Source of the DNA: DATAUD01 sp036268455
Lineage (GTDB): Bacteria; Verrucomicrobiota; Verrucomicrobiia; Limisphaerales; Palsa-1400
DNA length: 64,000 nt
Direction: 5' to 3'
Assembly: GCA_036268455.1 (NCBI GenBank)
Contig: DATAUD010000113.1
Location: forward strand, 1 to 64,000
The position numbers were made by a program, and so were the translations under genes. Every line of letters begins with the position of its first letter. Within the stretch, counting starts at the first letter, position 1. Shown in pieces: positions 32,972-42,461 of this stretch. Below the pieces are notes generated by a model that saw nothing but the letters and a program-made list of their open reading frames with translations, was not told the DNA's origin and searched no databases.

Positions 32972-34411
32972 ATGAGCCGCACCCATTCCGAAAGGCTGGA
33001 GCCTGGGGCCTGGAAAATCATCGCCGTCGTGATCCTGGGACCGTTCATGTCGCAAATGGATTCGACGATCGTGAACGTCTCGCTTTCGTTCATAAAGCAG
33101 GAATTGCGCTCTTCAATTGCGTCGGCCCAATGGATTGTCAGCGGCTATCTGCTCGCCCTAGCCCTCATGTTGCCCCTCAACGCCTGGCTCGTGGCGCGCC
33201 TCGGCGCAAAGAGGCTTTATTTAATCTGCTTTTCCTCATTCACACTGGCTTCATTCCTGTGCGGCGCGGCCACGACAATGCCGGAGTTGATCGGCGCAAG
33301 ACTCTTTCAAGGAATGGCGGGAGGCCTTCTCGCCCCATTGACCCAGTTGATGGTCGCGCGCGTCGCCGGAAGGCAGTTTGCGAGGGTTTTCGGATATGCC
33401 GCCGTGCCAGTCCTGCTGGCTCCCCTGGCGGGACCGATCCTGGCTGGAACCATATTGAAATATCTGGGCTGGCCCTGGCTCTTTTACGTCAATCTGCCGG
33501 TCGGGATTTTGGCGGTGGTTCTGGCTGCCTGGATACTCCCGCGCGACAAGCCGACAACCCAAAAGCATCCTTTTGATCTCACGGGTTTTCTGATGATCTC
33601 ACCCGGCCTCGTGTGTCTTCTTTACGGATTTGAACAGTCGTCGCATCACGGAGACATCCGGATTCTCGTTTTAGGTTTGGTTCTGCTGGGCGCTTTCCTC
33701 CGGCACGCGCGCCGGAGGAAAGCGAAGGCGCTGATTGACATCGAGCTGTTCAAAATTCGTGATTTTTCGGCTGCCGCCACGACGCAATTTCTCGCGTTCG
33801 GCATCATGTACGGCGGCCAGTTTCTCATCCCGCTCTTTTTGATTACGGGCTGCCGCCTTACGGCGACGCAGGCCGGCTGGATTCTTGGGTCCATGGGAGT
33901 GGGCATGCTGTGCGTGTATCCGTGCATGGGAAATTTGACGGATCGGTTTGGCTGCCGCGCTGTCGCTTCCGGCGGAGTGTTCCTGAATTTTCTGGGGACC
34001 CTTCCGTTTCTTTGGATGGCCTTCAGCGGTTTCTCGATGGCGCTCGCGCTCATCGGCCTCTTTGTTCGCGGCATGGGACAGGGCGCCACGGGCATCCCTT
34101 CGATAGCGGCAGCCTACGCCTCCGTTCCGAGGGAAAAATTGAGCCTCGCCACAATGGCTGTGAATATTGTCCAACGACTCGGCGGCCCCACAATCACGAC
34201 CGTTATTGCGATCACCGTCTCGTTGTCCGCCAACGTGTCCTCCGCGTCGGCGCATGCGTTCCTCATTCCGTTCGCGACGCTCGTCGTGCTTCAATTGCTC
34301 GTGCTCGCATCCGCCAGCCGTCTTCCGGTCCGTATCCACCAGGACGCTGATTCAAGCAAAGCAGCCGGCCCCGCGCCCGGACAACTGACCGTGCGCCCCG
34401 AATCCGCCTGA
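32972..34411 (+). CDS. MFS drug exporter of the DHA2 (EmrB/QacA) family
   Basis: The gene encodes 479 residues from the ATG at 32972; the open frame extends further upstream, but that overlaps the isochorismatase gene. It has the DHA2 opening LGPFMSQMDSTIVNVSLSFI, motif A-like LNAWLVARLGAKRLYLICF and motif C-like LAPLAGPILAGTILKYLGWP, W-L-F-Y-V-N-L-P-V-G. About 14 hydrophobic segments are spread along the chain, consistent with 14-TM proton-driven multidrug exporters of the inner membrane. It is the last gene of the marR operon, so it is probably induced by the MarR ligand. Confidence 0.9.
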   Translation: MSRTHSERLEPGAWKIIAVVILGPFMSQMDSTIVNVSLSFIKQELRSSIASAQWIVSGYLLALALMLPLNAWLVARLGAKRLYLICFSSFTLASFLCGAATTMPELIGARLFQGMAGGLLAPLTQLMVARVAGRQFARVFGYAAVPVLLAPLAGPILAGTILKYLGWPWLFYVNLPVGILAVVLAAWILPRDKPTTQKHPFDLTGFLMISPGLVCLLYGFEQSSHHGDIRILVLGLVLLGAFLRHARRRKAKALIDIELFKIRDFSAAATTQFLAFGIMYGGQFLIPLFLITGCRLTATQAGWILGSMGVGMLCVYPCMGNLTDRFGCRAVASGGVFLNFLGTLPFLWMAFSGFSMALALIGLFVRGMGQGATGIPSIAAAYASVPREKLSLATMAVNIVQRLGGPTITTVIAITVSLSANVSSASAHAFLIPFATLVVLQLLVLASASRLPVRIHQDADSSKAAGPAPGQLTVRPESA

Positions 34412-34434
34412 CGCTGGAAGTCTCTAACGATTTC

Positions 34435-37400
34435 TTACTGCCACTGGGCCAGCCTGAGCCGCCAGCGATCAATCAGGCCATCGACGTCCGGCTTGTTCGT
34501 TTTGTAGTAGATGGCGCCAAAGACCAGCACCGCGCCGATCACCAGCACCAAACCGCCCACGATGGTCATTCGCGCGCTCCGTTCCATCAGAATTAGGACC
34601 TTGCAGAGGAGCGATACCAGGTCCGTCATCAGACCGGCGAAACCGAGGGCCAGATAAAGGCGGATTCGCAGCAGACTCCCCAATGCCATGGAGAACAGGC
34701 AAAGCAGAACCATTGTCAGGTTGAACGTGATGGCGTGCCGGGTATCGGCCAATGCGTAATAGCCGGCGCTGCCAAGCATCGCCATTAAAACGACCAATCG
34801 AATCCAGTTTTGGGCCTCCGGCTGAATCCGCTTCTTAAAAAGCTCCTGAAGAATCAGCACACCCAAGCCCACGGGGATGATGTAGGCGTGGATCACCGTC
34901 AGATGCAGCTTGGAATAAAAGGTCAGCAGGATGAACCCAACGAACCCGGCCAGCGCCAGAATGTTATAGGGAGATTCCCTGTTGTCTTTGCCGAGAAACG
35001 CAAACAAAACGCTCTGTAACCCAATTACTATCAACGCAAGATCAACGCCAAGGCCATGCACAACAACCCAGACCAGCGCGATCACCGGGAGCGCGCACAG
35101 GCTGGTGAGCAACGGTACGCGCAGGGCGCGGGGTTGCAGATCGAGAACTTGTTTGGCGCCGGCGAGGCCAAAGGACACAGCCAGGCTCGCCCAGACATCG
35201 TATTCGTAAGTCCACCAATTGGTTGTCAGCATGAGTTGACGGCGAATTGAAGCGAAGAAGGCCACCGCGCAGAGTTGCATCAAGTAATAGGCCGGCATGG
35301 ATTCTCGCTCCTTGCCTTCGAAGAACCACGCCACAGCCAGCGCGGCTTCCAGCATGATCAGCAGAGCGAATTCTCTCGGGGCGAAGGCGGCCTTGTAATG
35401 GCACACCAGAAGCGCGACAACGATTCCCGTGCAGACCCAGACTGTGATCCAGTGAAGCTGACGTCCTTGGATTTCGAGTTCACTCAACATCACGTCAAAA
35501 AGACGTGGCTCGGTTCGAGGGCGAGGATGGAAAGGTCTCCGGCCAGCAAGTCCGATGAGAAAGAACGCGGCAGTAGCCGCCAGAATGGGCCAAGGCTCCC
35601 ATGCCGCCCGCAATCCGTGCTCCCCGAAGGGCGCCTGGCTGAAATAAGCGAGCCAGACCGGCACACACAGCAGCGCTCCCGCGATTGGCGAGGCACTGAT
35701 CGGCGTGAGCGCCGTCAAAATAGCGCCCAGCCCCATTCCCCAAAGGCCGACAGGCGACCACGGCCGATGATAGAGAACGTGCGCCAACACGAAAAGGCTC
35801 GTGACCGCCGCGATTTTGCCAGTCATCTTGCCGCTGAACAGCAACACGAGCCAGATCGCCAGAAGAACCCAGATGATGTCGTCTTTGGGCAGGTAACTTG
35901 GAATGAGAAAATCCATGTGCAAGGCCAGCGCGAATTCCACACCGGCAGCAATGAAGTAAACCGCGGCGCCCCGCAGGATTCCTTGATGGATGAGAATTGT
36001 GGCCGCGCCGGCCAGCAATGGAGCGACCATAAATGTATCGGCCGCATAATCCATCAGGCCCCAAACAGTTGCGCCCTGGGTGCCGGCCAGCAAACAATAG
36101 CCCCAAGTACGGCGAAGCGAATCCCAGGACGGATCATCCAGCTTGGCCAGCCGCTGGATAAACGTGCGGACTGGCGAGCGCTCATAGCTCAGGAGAATCC
36201 AGAAGTGTCCCAGCGCCAGAGCGCACCACGCGCCGAGCATCGGGTTTTCAAATGGACTTAATCCCGGCAGCGCAGTCAAAAGAAAATAACTGCCGGTCAT
36301 CAGGGCCAGGCCGCCGTAGAATGCCAGCCACTCCGTGCCGCCCAATCCGTGCAAGCGCAACAGAATCAGCCCCAGCAGGAGGATGAGCGGCGCGTTGTAG
36401 TGATAATAATCGGTGCTGATGGGCGTGCCGGGGAACAGGACGAGTTGGAAAATCCCCTTGAAAACGTAAAGTCCCAGCACGGCAAAGCCAAGCACGGCGG
36501 CCGAATTGCGATAACGCCGCGCTTCCGCCCGGTTCTGTTGCGCTCCCATTTCAGCCCGGGCGTAGAAGTAGATTACCGGCAAGCCGAGGGCAATCAGGGC
36601 AAACAGCGTCTGGCGAAATTGCGGCACCAGCAGAGCCACGCACCAGAACGCCACCACCACTCCAAAGTGATACAGGGCTTCGCACAAATCCGCGTGCGTT
36701 TCCTCCCCGGGTCCTGGATGTCGCGCCGCCCTCCGGAAGTACCATCCCGCCAGCCAGGCAAGCGCGCCGGAAACAATCAACCGGAGGTCCGTCATCGTCG
36801 CCAAATTTGGCTCGGTAAAATAGTTCGCCGACAGCAGCGCCAGAATCAAACCAGCCAGGCCGAGGCTGGTCCGATTGATGGCGAAGATAGCCGCTGAAGA
36901 ACGGATCGCCCGCCTTAACGCGGAAGCTTCGAGGAGCGTAATGCCCAAGCCGAGGCAGATGAGGTGCAATTCCGAGAGGCCATGATGGCGCAGGAATTCG
37001 CCGGCAAAAACTCGCACCAGGTGAATATTGCCAAGAAGCAGCAGACAACCCGCCCCGGCAAAAAAAACGGGCTGACTCGCATACCATGCAACGAGCGCGA
37101 ACGTAATGGTTCCCAGGTATGGCGCCCAGAGTTGCACCGCGCTTTCTCGCAACGCGGGATCCGCCGTGTGGTAGATGGCTGCGGCGCCGGAGACAATCGC
37201 CGCCGTCCAAAAGAGCGGGATGGACGAAGGAGCGGCGAAGATCAAAAGAGCAAAGCGTCCCGCCAGCAGACGTGGCGCCCGTTTGTGCATCCAACGGCCA
37301 GCCTGGGTGACCAACGCAATTCCCAAGCCGAAAATCGCGAGCCGCCACGGCGTGGCCAGGAGTTCAATCTGGTTTTCGATTTGAGCCAAAGCGGCCAACC

Positions 37401-40400
37401 GGTCGCGATGGACGGTCAAATAAACCAAAAGCAGGGCCGACAATACGAAAAGGTTTGAGGCCTGCGCGCGCGCCGTCAGCAGCAAGAGGCATAGCAACAG
37501 GATTTGTTGCAAACTCGACCAAGCCAGCCAGTGAACTCCGTCCACAAGCCCGCCCATCGCGAGAAGAGCGGCAAGCACTGTGGCCAGCACGAACACCGGG
37601 ATCAAAATCGGAGAAAGGGCCTTGAAGATTTCCCGAGGTTTTTCCAGAGCCGCGAAGAAAAGCTGCATTCCCAGGAGCAGCCACAAGGTCGGACTCAGGC
37701 TTTTCTCAATGGATACGCGAATCCAAAGCGGGCCCGTGCCGGGAGCCGTAAAAGCCAGCAAGCCAATCCAACCCTGGAAGAACAGAATTGTTCCCCAAAC
37801 CCAGTGTCTTGTCCGCAAGGCATGCCAAATGACCTGGGCGCCGAGAAAGCCGTAAAGAGTCCATTCCACAGTCACTCCCTCAGCCAGAACGGCCATGCAA
37901 ACAACGGCCAGCGCCCCGCTGCCGACGAGAAGCGCCTTGCGAGTCGGCTCGGTCAACAGAGTCCGAACCCAGTCACGGTGCGGTTCAAGGCCAAAGCGAT
38001 AAAACCAATAGAGTCCCTGCAAGAGCAGCCCCATGACCAGCACCGGCCACGTCCATCGGGGATGAACGGCTTGGCGCCAGTATCCAAGGCTCAGGCCGAT
38101 AAATGCCCAGGCCCAACCTAAGTGAACTCCAACGACAGCGGCGGGGAACCGGCGGTAATAGATCGCGCCGAGCGTCCAGGCCACGCCAGTGATTCCCAAT
38201 GCGAGGGCCGTTTTGACTGGAAGCCCGTTGGCGGCCAGATTTTGGACGAGGTGCCATGTATCGACCTTGATGAGGAGAAAAACGGCGGCGGCCATGACTG
38301 GCCAGGTAAACAAAGTGTGGTCATGCCTCCGAAGGGGGAACAATTCCTTGTCCATAAAGCGATCCCCTTCCGGAATATCTTTCAGAAATTTCCAGGGTCG
38401 CAGGCGGAAACAAACTCCGATCAGCGCCAATCCCCACACGGAGCTTCCCAAGCCGGTGCCCCACGACAGCCACGGCGTGGTCATCTGCAAATTCGCTTTC
38501 AACTCAGGGAACAGAACGGCCATGATCGCCACGCCAACGCCGGCCAGCATCAACGAGCGCGAATAATACGTGGCCGGTATTAAGGCAAGCATCATCAGGA
38601 CGGGGCCGAAGTAATCCATATAGTCCCGATACCAGAGAGGCTGCGGCGCGGTGTCACCCAGGCACACCCGTAACAGCATCGCCGCCAGCGCAAGAACGCC
38701 GTAAAGCAATAACACCGTTGAACGCGCCTTTAAAAGCAGCGGTTTTCGCGTGATCCAATTTGCGCCCAGCCAGAACCAGGAGAGGATCGCCAGACCAAAC
38801 ACCATTGTGTTGTGATGGGCGCTGTGCTGCGCCACATCCATAAACCCCGCGTAAGGCAGCGCCAGCGCCAGGATTGCCATTGTCACGCGCAGCCAATGAA
38901 TTTGCTGGTCGCGGAATGCGCGCCAACCGAAAAGAGCCGCCACAAGGACCAGCCATCCGGCCGTCCCCAATGGCGCGCACCGGTAATGCCATTGCGCCAA
39001 TGGAGCGATCAGCGCCGTAACCACCAATGCGACCACCTGCATCCCGCGACACGCCTGGGCCAACTGCGATAAACCGCGCTTCTCAACAAACCATCCGCCA
39101 AACCCAAATCCCAATGCCAGCGCCACGCCCAGCAGCGGCAGCCACGGTCCGGGATATTGCGGCACAAGCCCGACCGCCGCGCCGCCCAGCCCCAGCAACG
39201 TCAACGCAATCCAATCGTGCAACGGATGGCGCCGCCATAGCCCCTGCACAAGCCACACACTCCCCGCCAGCAAAAACGACGCGATGCGCACGGTCGGTTC
39301 GCCGAAGCCCATGAGGAGGCCAAGCAAAATCATTCCGAAGCCGAGGAACGATTCGCCGCCGTGAAGGTGGGGACTCTCTTTCAATTGCAACGCGCGCCGT
39401 TCCGCATAGAGGATCAACCAGCCAGTCAGGATCACCATCAACGCGTAGGTGGGCGCCTTCGGCACGTGCCGCATGAAACCATGCACCCAAATAAAAACCT
39501 CCAGGAACGTAATGGTCAGGGACCCGGCTACAAACCACGGCACGCGCTTTTCTTCCGCCATCTCTCGCGTGAGAATTTTTCGGGTAAAGAGGACGATCAC
39601 ACCGGCGGTGGCGGCGAACCCGGCGTAGAACCCCGCCCCCAGGCATAGCAGGAGCGAGTGCCCTTCAAGGTGGCCCACCGTACGGCCCAGTGGTCCAACA
39701 GCCACCAGGAAGTTGAGGAAAAGCAATGTGCCGCCCAGCACCGTTCCCAGGCTCTTGTCCACGGCGATGCACCATTTCCTCAAACTCCAACCGAACACCG
39801 TCAGGTAAATCAGCGCCATCGCCAGGAGAACAGGGACTTTCTCGGGAACCTTTTCGTCTGCGGATAGCAACGCCATCGCCATGAAGTTGATCGGCAAAAG
39901 AGCGATGGCCGCCGCGCGCAAAATGGCGGCGGTGCCTTTAAATTCGGCGCTCTTTTTCTCAATCCAATTCCCCACGCCCGCGAGCGACCACGTAAACGCT
40001 CCCAGCAGCAACGGCATCAGCGTGTAACGCACGAGCCAATGCTTGTCCCACGTATAGTAAGCCAGGAGCGAGCTTCCCAGGATCACCATGGCGATGCCCG
40101 CGACGACGTACCAGTTCTCCACAAAGAACGGCTGGATATAAGTCTCCCAAGCCGAAGGTTTCGGCGGAAACAGCGGAACTGCCGGGACTGGCGGCGCGGC
40201 TTCGACAATTGGCGATTGGACGGGAGCCGGCACAATGAAATCAGGGACGATCACCGGCGGCGCCGGCCCGCTCGATTTCATCAGCGCCCTGCGCTCGTCA
40301 AACGGGGCCACTTTGAACCATGCGTCGCACAAAGCCGAAACATCCACCGGCTTTCCTGACTCGGCGACCCTCTTGACCAGCGCGCTGAGCACGGCTCGAT

Positions 40401-41412
40401 CAGGCTCCGGCAGACGGGAGTATAAAACCAACAATAGCGCGGCGGCATCGTTGTCAATCAATAAGCCAAAAGCTGTCTGTTCCGACTTCCAAAGGCGCTC
40501 CTGGCCGTCCAGCCACTTTCGCCATTGTTCCCATGTTTCGTTCTCGGGCCTGCCAAAGCGAAGCGTCAGGTTCCACAAAATCCGGTCTCTCGCCCATGTT
40601 TCCCTGCTCATGGCTTCGAGAGCGGGCACGATGGCCGGCGTCATCCAGCAACAGGCCAAATCCACAAACCAAGCCGCAGCGTCGCGGCTTTCGGCGAGCG
40701 CGAATCTGTCCGCCAAAGTTTCAGGCGTAAAGTCCAGTTCGCCAATCGTCAAACCTCTAACCACCTTGCTCGCCTGCTCAAACCAGGTCCGCCGCAAAAG
40801 TACTCGGCGGTCGAAAAGTTGGACCACCACCGTTTCCCGTCCCGGCAGGTTGTCCAGCCAGGCGTCCGCAAGACGATCCAGCAACGGCTTGGGAAGACGC
40901 TCGACCACCTCAACGATGACCGCGCGCGCGGCGGTCAGGGATTTGGCGGACTGTTGCTGCATTTCACTGAAGAAAACAGGCGCTTTCTCCTGGTTTACGG
41001 CGAGGAACGCCAAATCCTGAGACATTTGAATGGCGGTCAACACCGCGCCCATCCGGTCGGGAACAATCGTCCATTCTTCGACCGTTTCCAACGGCAGGCC
41101 GGCGGCGATTTCCGTATTGCCCGCGGGAAGCTTCTGTTTCCGGGCGCTGTGGAGGCGCAACGCTTCCTTGAGAAGAATTTGCCGAAGGTGTTGAGACAAT
41201 ACGATCAGCGTCTCATCCGTCTCGTCTCTGAAAGCTTCGAGGAGGTCGGGAATCGATTTACGGCTGTCCCCCGCAAGTTTTTCAATTGCGGGCAGCGCCG
41301 AACGCGCATCAAGCTTCCCCGTCGCGACCAAATGCGCCAGCGGAGCAATCAGATGTTGCTTGTCTTTCAATATGTTTGACCATACCGCTTTATCAGAACG
41401 GTGGAAAATCAA
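34435..41412 (-). CDS. Giant polytopic membrane protein, 2325 residues, function unknown
   Basis: I do not recognise a named family with certainty. Residues 1 to about 390 form a soluble, mainly helical region with conserved-looking tryptophans (ILWNLTLRFGRPENETWEQW). A Pro/Ala-rich linker follows (about 390-440, PAPPVIVPDFIVPAPVQSP). From about 445 to 2310 the chain is almost continuous hydrophobic segments; by eye I estimate 50 to 60 membrane spans. The first span region (ENWYVVAGIAMVILGSSLLA, WLVRYTLMPLLLGAFTWSLA) resembles the opening of DUF2339/DUF2157-type proteins, so this could be several such units fused. No catalytic motif was found. The start is probably the TTG at 41412, since no ATG occurs near the N-terminus. 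The gap to the divergent dehydrogenase gene is only 28 bp. Confidence 0.8.
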   Translation of the reverse strand: MIFHRSDKAVWSNILKDKQHLIAPLAHLVATGKLDARSALPAIEKLAGDSRKSIPDLLEAFRDETDETLIVLSQHLRQILLKEALRLHSARKQKLPAGNTEIAAGLPLETVEEWTIVPDRMGAVLTAIQMSQDLAFLAVNQEKAPVFFSEMQQQSAKSLTAARAVIVEVVERLPKPLLDRLADAWLDNLPGRETVVVQLFDRRVLLRRTWFEQASKVVRGLTIGELDFTPETLADRFALAESRDAAAWFVDLACCWMTPAIVPALEAMSRETWARDRILWNLTLRFGRPENETWEQWRKWLDGQERLWKSEQTAFGLLIDNDAAALLLVLYSRLPEPDRAVLSALVKRVAESGKPVDVSALCDAWFKVAPFDERRALMKSSGPAPPVIVPDFIVPAPVQSPIVEAAPPVPAVPLFPPKPSAWETYIQPFFVENWYVVAGIAMVILGSSLLAYYTWDKHWLVRYTLMPLLLGAFTWSLAGVGNWIEKKSAEFKGTAAILRAAAIALLPINFMAMALLSADEKVPEKVPVLLAMALIYLTVFGWSLRKWCIAVDKSLGTVLGGTLLFLNFLVAVGPLGRTVGHLEGHSLLLCLGAGFYAGFAATAGVIVLFTRKILTREMAEEKRVPWFVAGSLTITFLEVFIWVHGFMRHVPKAPTYALMVILTGWLILYAERRALQLKESPHLHGGESFLGFGMILLGLLMGFGEPTVRIASFLLAGSVWLVQGLWRRHPLHDWIALTLLGLGGAAVGLVPQYPGPWLPLLGVALALGFGFGGWFVEKRGLSQLAQACRGMQVVALVVTALIAPLAQWHYRCAPLGTAGWLVLVAALFGWRAFRDQQIHWLRVTMAILALALPYAGFMDVAQHSAHHNTMVFGLAILSWFWLGANWITRKPLLLKARSTVLLLYGVLALAAMLLRVCLGDTAPQPLWYRDYMDYFGPVLMMLALIPATYYSRSLMLAGVGVAIMAVLFPELKANLQMTTPWLSWGTGLGSSVWGLALIGVCFRLRPWKFLKDIPEGDRFMDKELFPLRRHDHTLFTWPVMAAAVFLLIKVDTWHLVQNLAANGLPVKTALALGITGVAWTLGAIYYRRFPAAVVGVHLGWAWAFIGLSLGYWRQAVHPRWTWPVLVMGLLLQGLYWFYRFGLEPHRDWVRTLLTEPTRKALLVGSGALAVVCMAVLAEGVTVEWTLYGFLGAQVIWHALRTRHWVWGTILFFQGWIGLLAFTAPGTGPLWIRVSIEKSLSPTLWLLLGMQLFFAALEKPREIFKALSPILIPVFVLATVLAALLAMGGLVDGVHWLAWSSLQQILLLCLLLLTARAQASNLFVLSALLLVYLTVHRDRLAALAQIENQIELLATPWRLAIFGLGIALVTQAGRWMHKRAPRLLAGRFALLIFAAPSSIPLFWTAAIVSGAAAIYHTADPALRESAVQLWAPYLGTITFALVAWYASQPVFFAGAGCLLLLGNIHLVRVFAGEFLRHHGLSELHLICLGLGITLLEASALRRAIRSSAAIFAINRTSLGLAGLILALLSANYFTEPNLATMTDLRLIVSGALAWLAGWYFRRAARHPGPGEETHADLCEALYHFGVVVAFWCVALLVPQFRQTLFALIALGLPVIYFYARAEMGAQQNRAEARRYRNSAAVLGFAVLGLYVFKGIFQLVLFPGTPISTDYYHYNAPLILLLGLILLRLHGLGGTEWLAFYGGLALMTGSYFLLTALPGLSPFENPMLGAWCALALGHFWILLSYERSPVRTFIQRLAKLDDPSWDSLRRTWGYCLLAGTQGATVWGLMDYAADTFMVAPLLAGAATILIHQGILRGAAVYFIAAGVEFALALHMDFLIPSYLPKDDIIWVLLAIWLVLLFSGKMTGKIAAVTSLFVLAHVLYHRPWSPVGLWGMGLGAILTALTPISASPIAGALLCVPVWLAYFSQAPFGEHGLRAAWEPWPILAATAAFFLIGLAGRRPFHPRPRTEPRLFDVMLSELEIQGRQLHWITVWVCTGIVVALLVCHYKAAFAPREFALLIMLEAALAVAWFFEGKERESMPAYYLMQLCAVAFFASIRRQLMLTTNWWTYEYDVWASLAVSFGLAGAKQVLDLQPRALRVPLLTSLCALPVIALVWVVVHGLGVDLALIVIGLQSVLFAFLGKDNRESPYNILALAGFVGFILLTFYSKLHLTVIHAYIIPVGLGVLILQELFKKRIQPEAQNWIRLVVLMAMLGSAGYYALADTRHAITFNLTMVLLCLFSMALGSLLRIRLYLALGFAGLMTDLVSLLCKVLILMERSARMTIVGGLVLVIGAVLVFGAIYYKTNKPDVDGLIDRWRLRLAQWQ

Positions 41413-41440
41413 TAAAAAAGCGGAAACATTAATTTAACTG

Positions 41441-42421
41441 ATGGCCAGGAACGAACTTCATATCTTTGTGGACCTTGCGTTGCCCGCGGACGCTTTGGAG
41501 ACGCTGCGGGCGGGAACAAAGGGGCATCACTTGCTTTTTCCGCGAAACCCGGCTTCCTCCGTGCTGGCAAAGGGAGAACTGGACCCGCAAATACGCGCGG
41601 CGGATGTCGCCTTCGGCCAGCCCGATACCGAAGCGATTGCGGAGGCGGCTCAACTGAAGTGGGTTCACATCAGCTCATCCGGCATCACTCGTTACGACAA
41701 TCCGAAGTTTCGCGCGATGGCCGCTGATCGCAAAATCGCGGTGACCAACAGCGCGAGCGTGTACAGCGAAGCGTGCGCGGTTCATGTCTTCAGCTTTATT
41801 TTGGCCCAGGCCCGGGGGTTGCCCGGCGCGCTTAAGTCCCGCGCCCCTAACGGCAGCGATGCCTGGCACGCGCTTCGCGCTTCCTGTCGCAGGCTGCGCG
41901 GAGAGACGGTTCTGATTCTCGGTTACGGAGAGATTGGCAAACGGCTGGCCAAACTTCTTCTGCCCCTCGGCCTCAATGTCCTCGCCTACCGCCGCAAGGC
42001 GCGCGGGGACGAAGAAGTGCCCGTCGTTACGGAACCTCAACTGGCCGACGCGCTGAATAAAGCGGACCACGTTGTCGATATCCTGCCGGACAGCATTGAA
42101 ACCCGCCACTTCTGCAACGCCGTTCGTTTCGCGGCGATGAAACCCGGAGCCATTTTTTACAATATCGGCCGTGGCATAACGGTCGATCAAGAAGCCCTGG
42201 CCGCCGCCTTGCAATCGGGACGCATTGGCGCCGCCTGGCTCGATGTCACGGAGCCGGAACCGCTGCCCGACGGTCATCCACTTTTGGCCGAGCCAAATTG
42301 TTTTATCACCCCGCACATTGCGGGCGGGCAGCCGGACGAGGCCAAAGCGCTCGTTCGCCATTTTCTGGAAAACCTCGATCTTTTTGTCCGAGGGGCGCCG
42401 CTTGTGGATCGTGTGATGTAA
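41441..42421 (+). CDS. D-isomer-specific 2-hydroxyacid dehydrogenase
   Basis: The protein has 326 residues. It has the NAD-binding motif LILGYGEIGKRLAKLLLPLG and the catalytic triad of the family: Arg in FYNIGRGITVDQEAL, Glu in LDVTEPEPLPDGHPL and His in FITPHIAGGQ. It reduces 2-keto acids to D-2-hydroxy acids or the reverse, in the cytosol; the substrate cannot be read from the sequence. There is no domain beyond the catalytic core. It is divergent from the giant membrane protein gene with a very short spacer, and 40 bp upstream of the macroglobulin gene. Confidence 0.9.
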   Translation: MARNELHIFVDLALPADALETLRAGTKGHHLLFPRNPASSVLAKGELDPQIRAADVAFGQPDTEAIAEAAQLKWVHISSSGITRYDNPKFRAMAADRKIAVTNSASVYSEACAVHVFSFILAQARGLPGALKSRAPNGSDAWHALRASCRRLRGETVLILGYGEIGKRLAKLLLPLGLNVLAYRRKARGDEEVPVVTEPQLADALNKADHVVDILPDSIETRHFCNAVRFAAMKPGAIFYNIGRGITVDQEALAAALQSGRIGAAWLDVTEPEPLPDGHPLLAEPNCFITPHIAGGQPDEAKALVRHFLENLDLFVRGAPLVDRVM

Positions 42422-42461
42422 GCTTGTGGCGTCCGGTCAGAATAAGTCGTAAGATGTCTCC

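Noticed and set aside
34435..41412. Reading the giant membrane protein as several separate genes
   Set aside because: The frame is uninterrupted for 2325 codons and hydrophobic segments continue across every possible internal boundary; I saw no internal ribosome-binding site with a convincing start.
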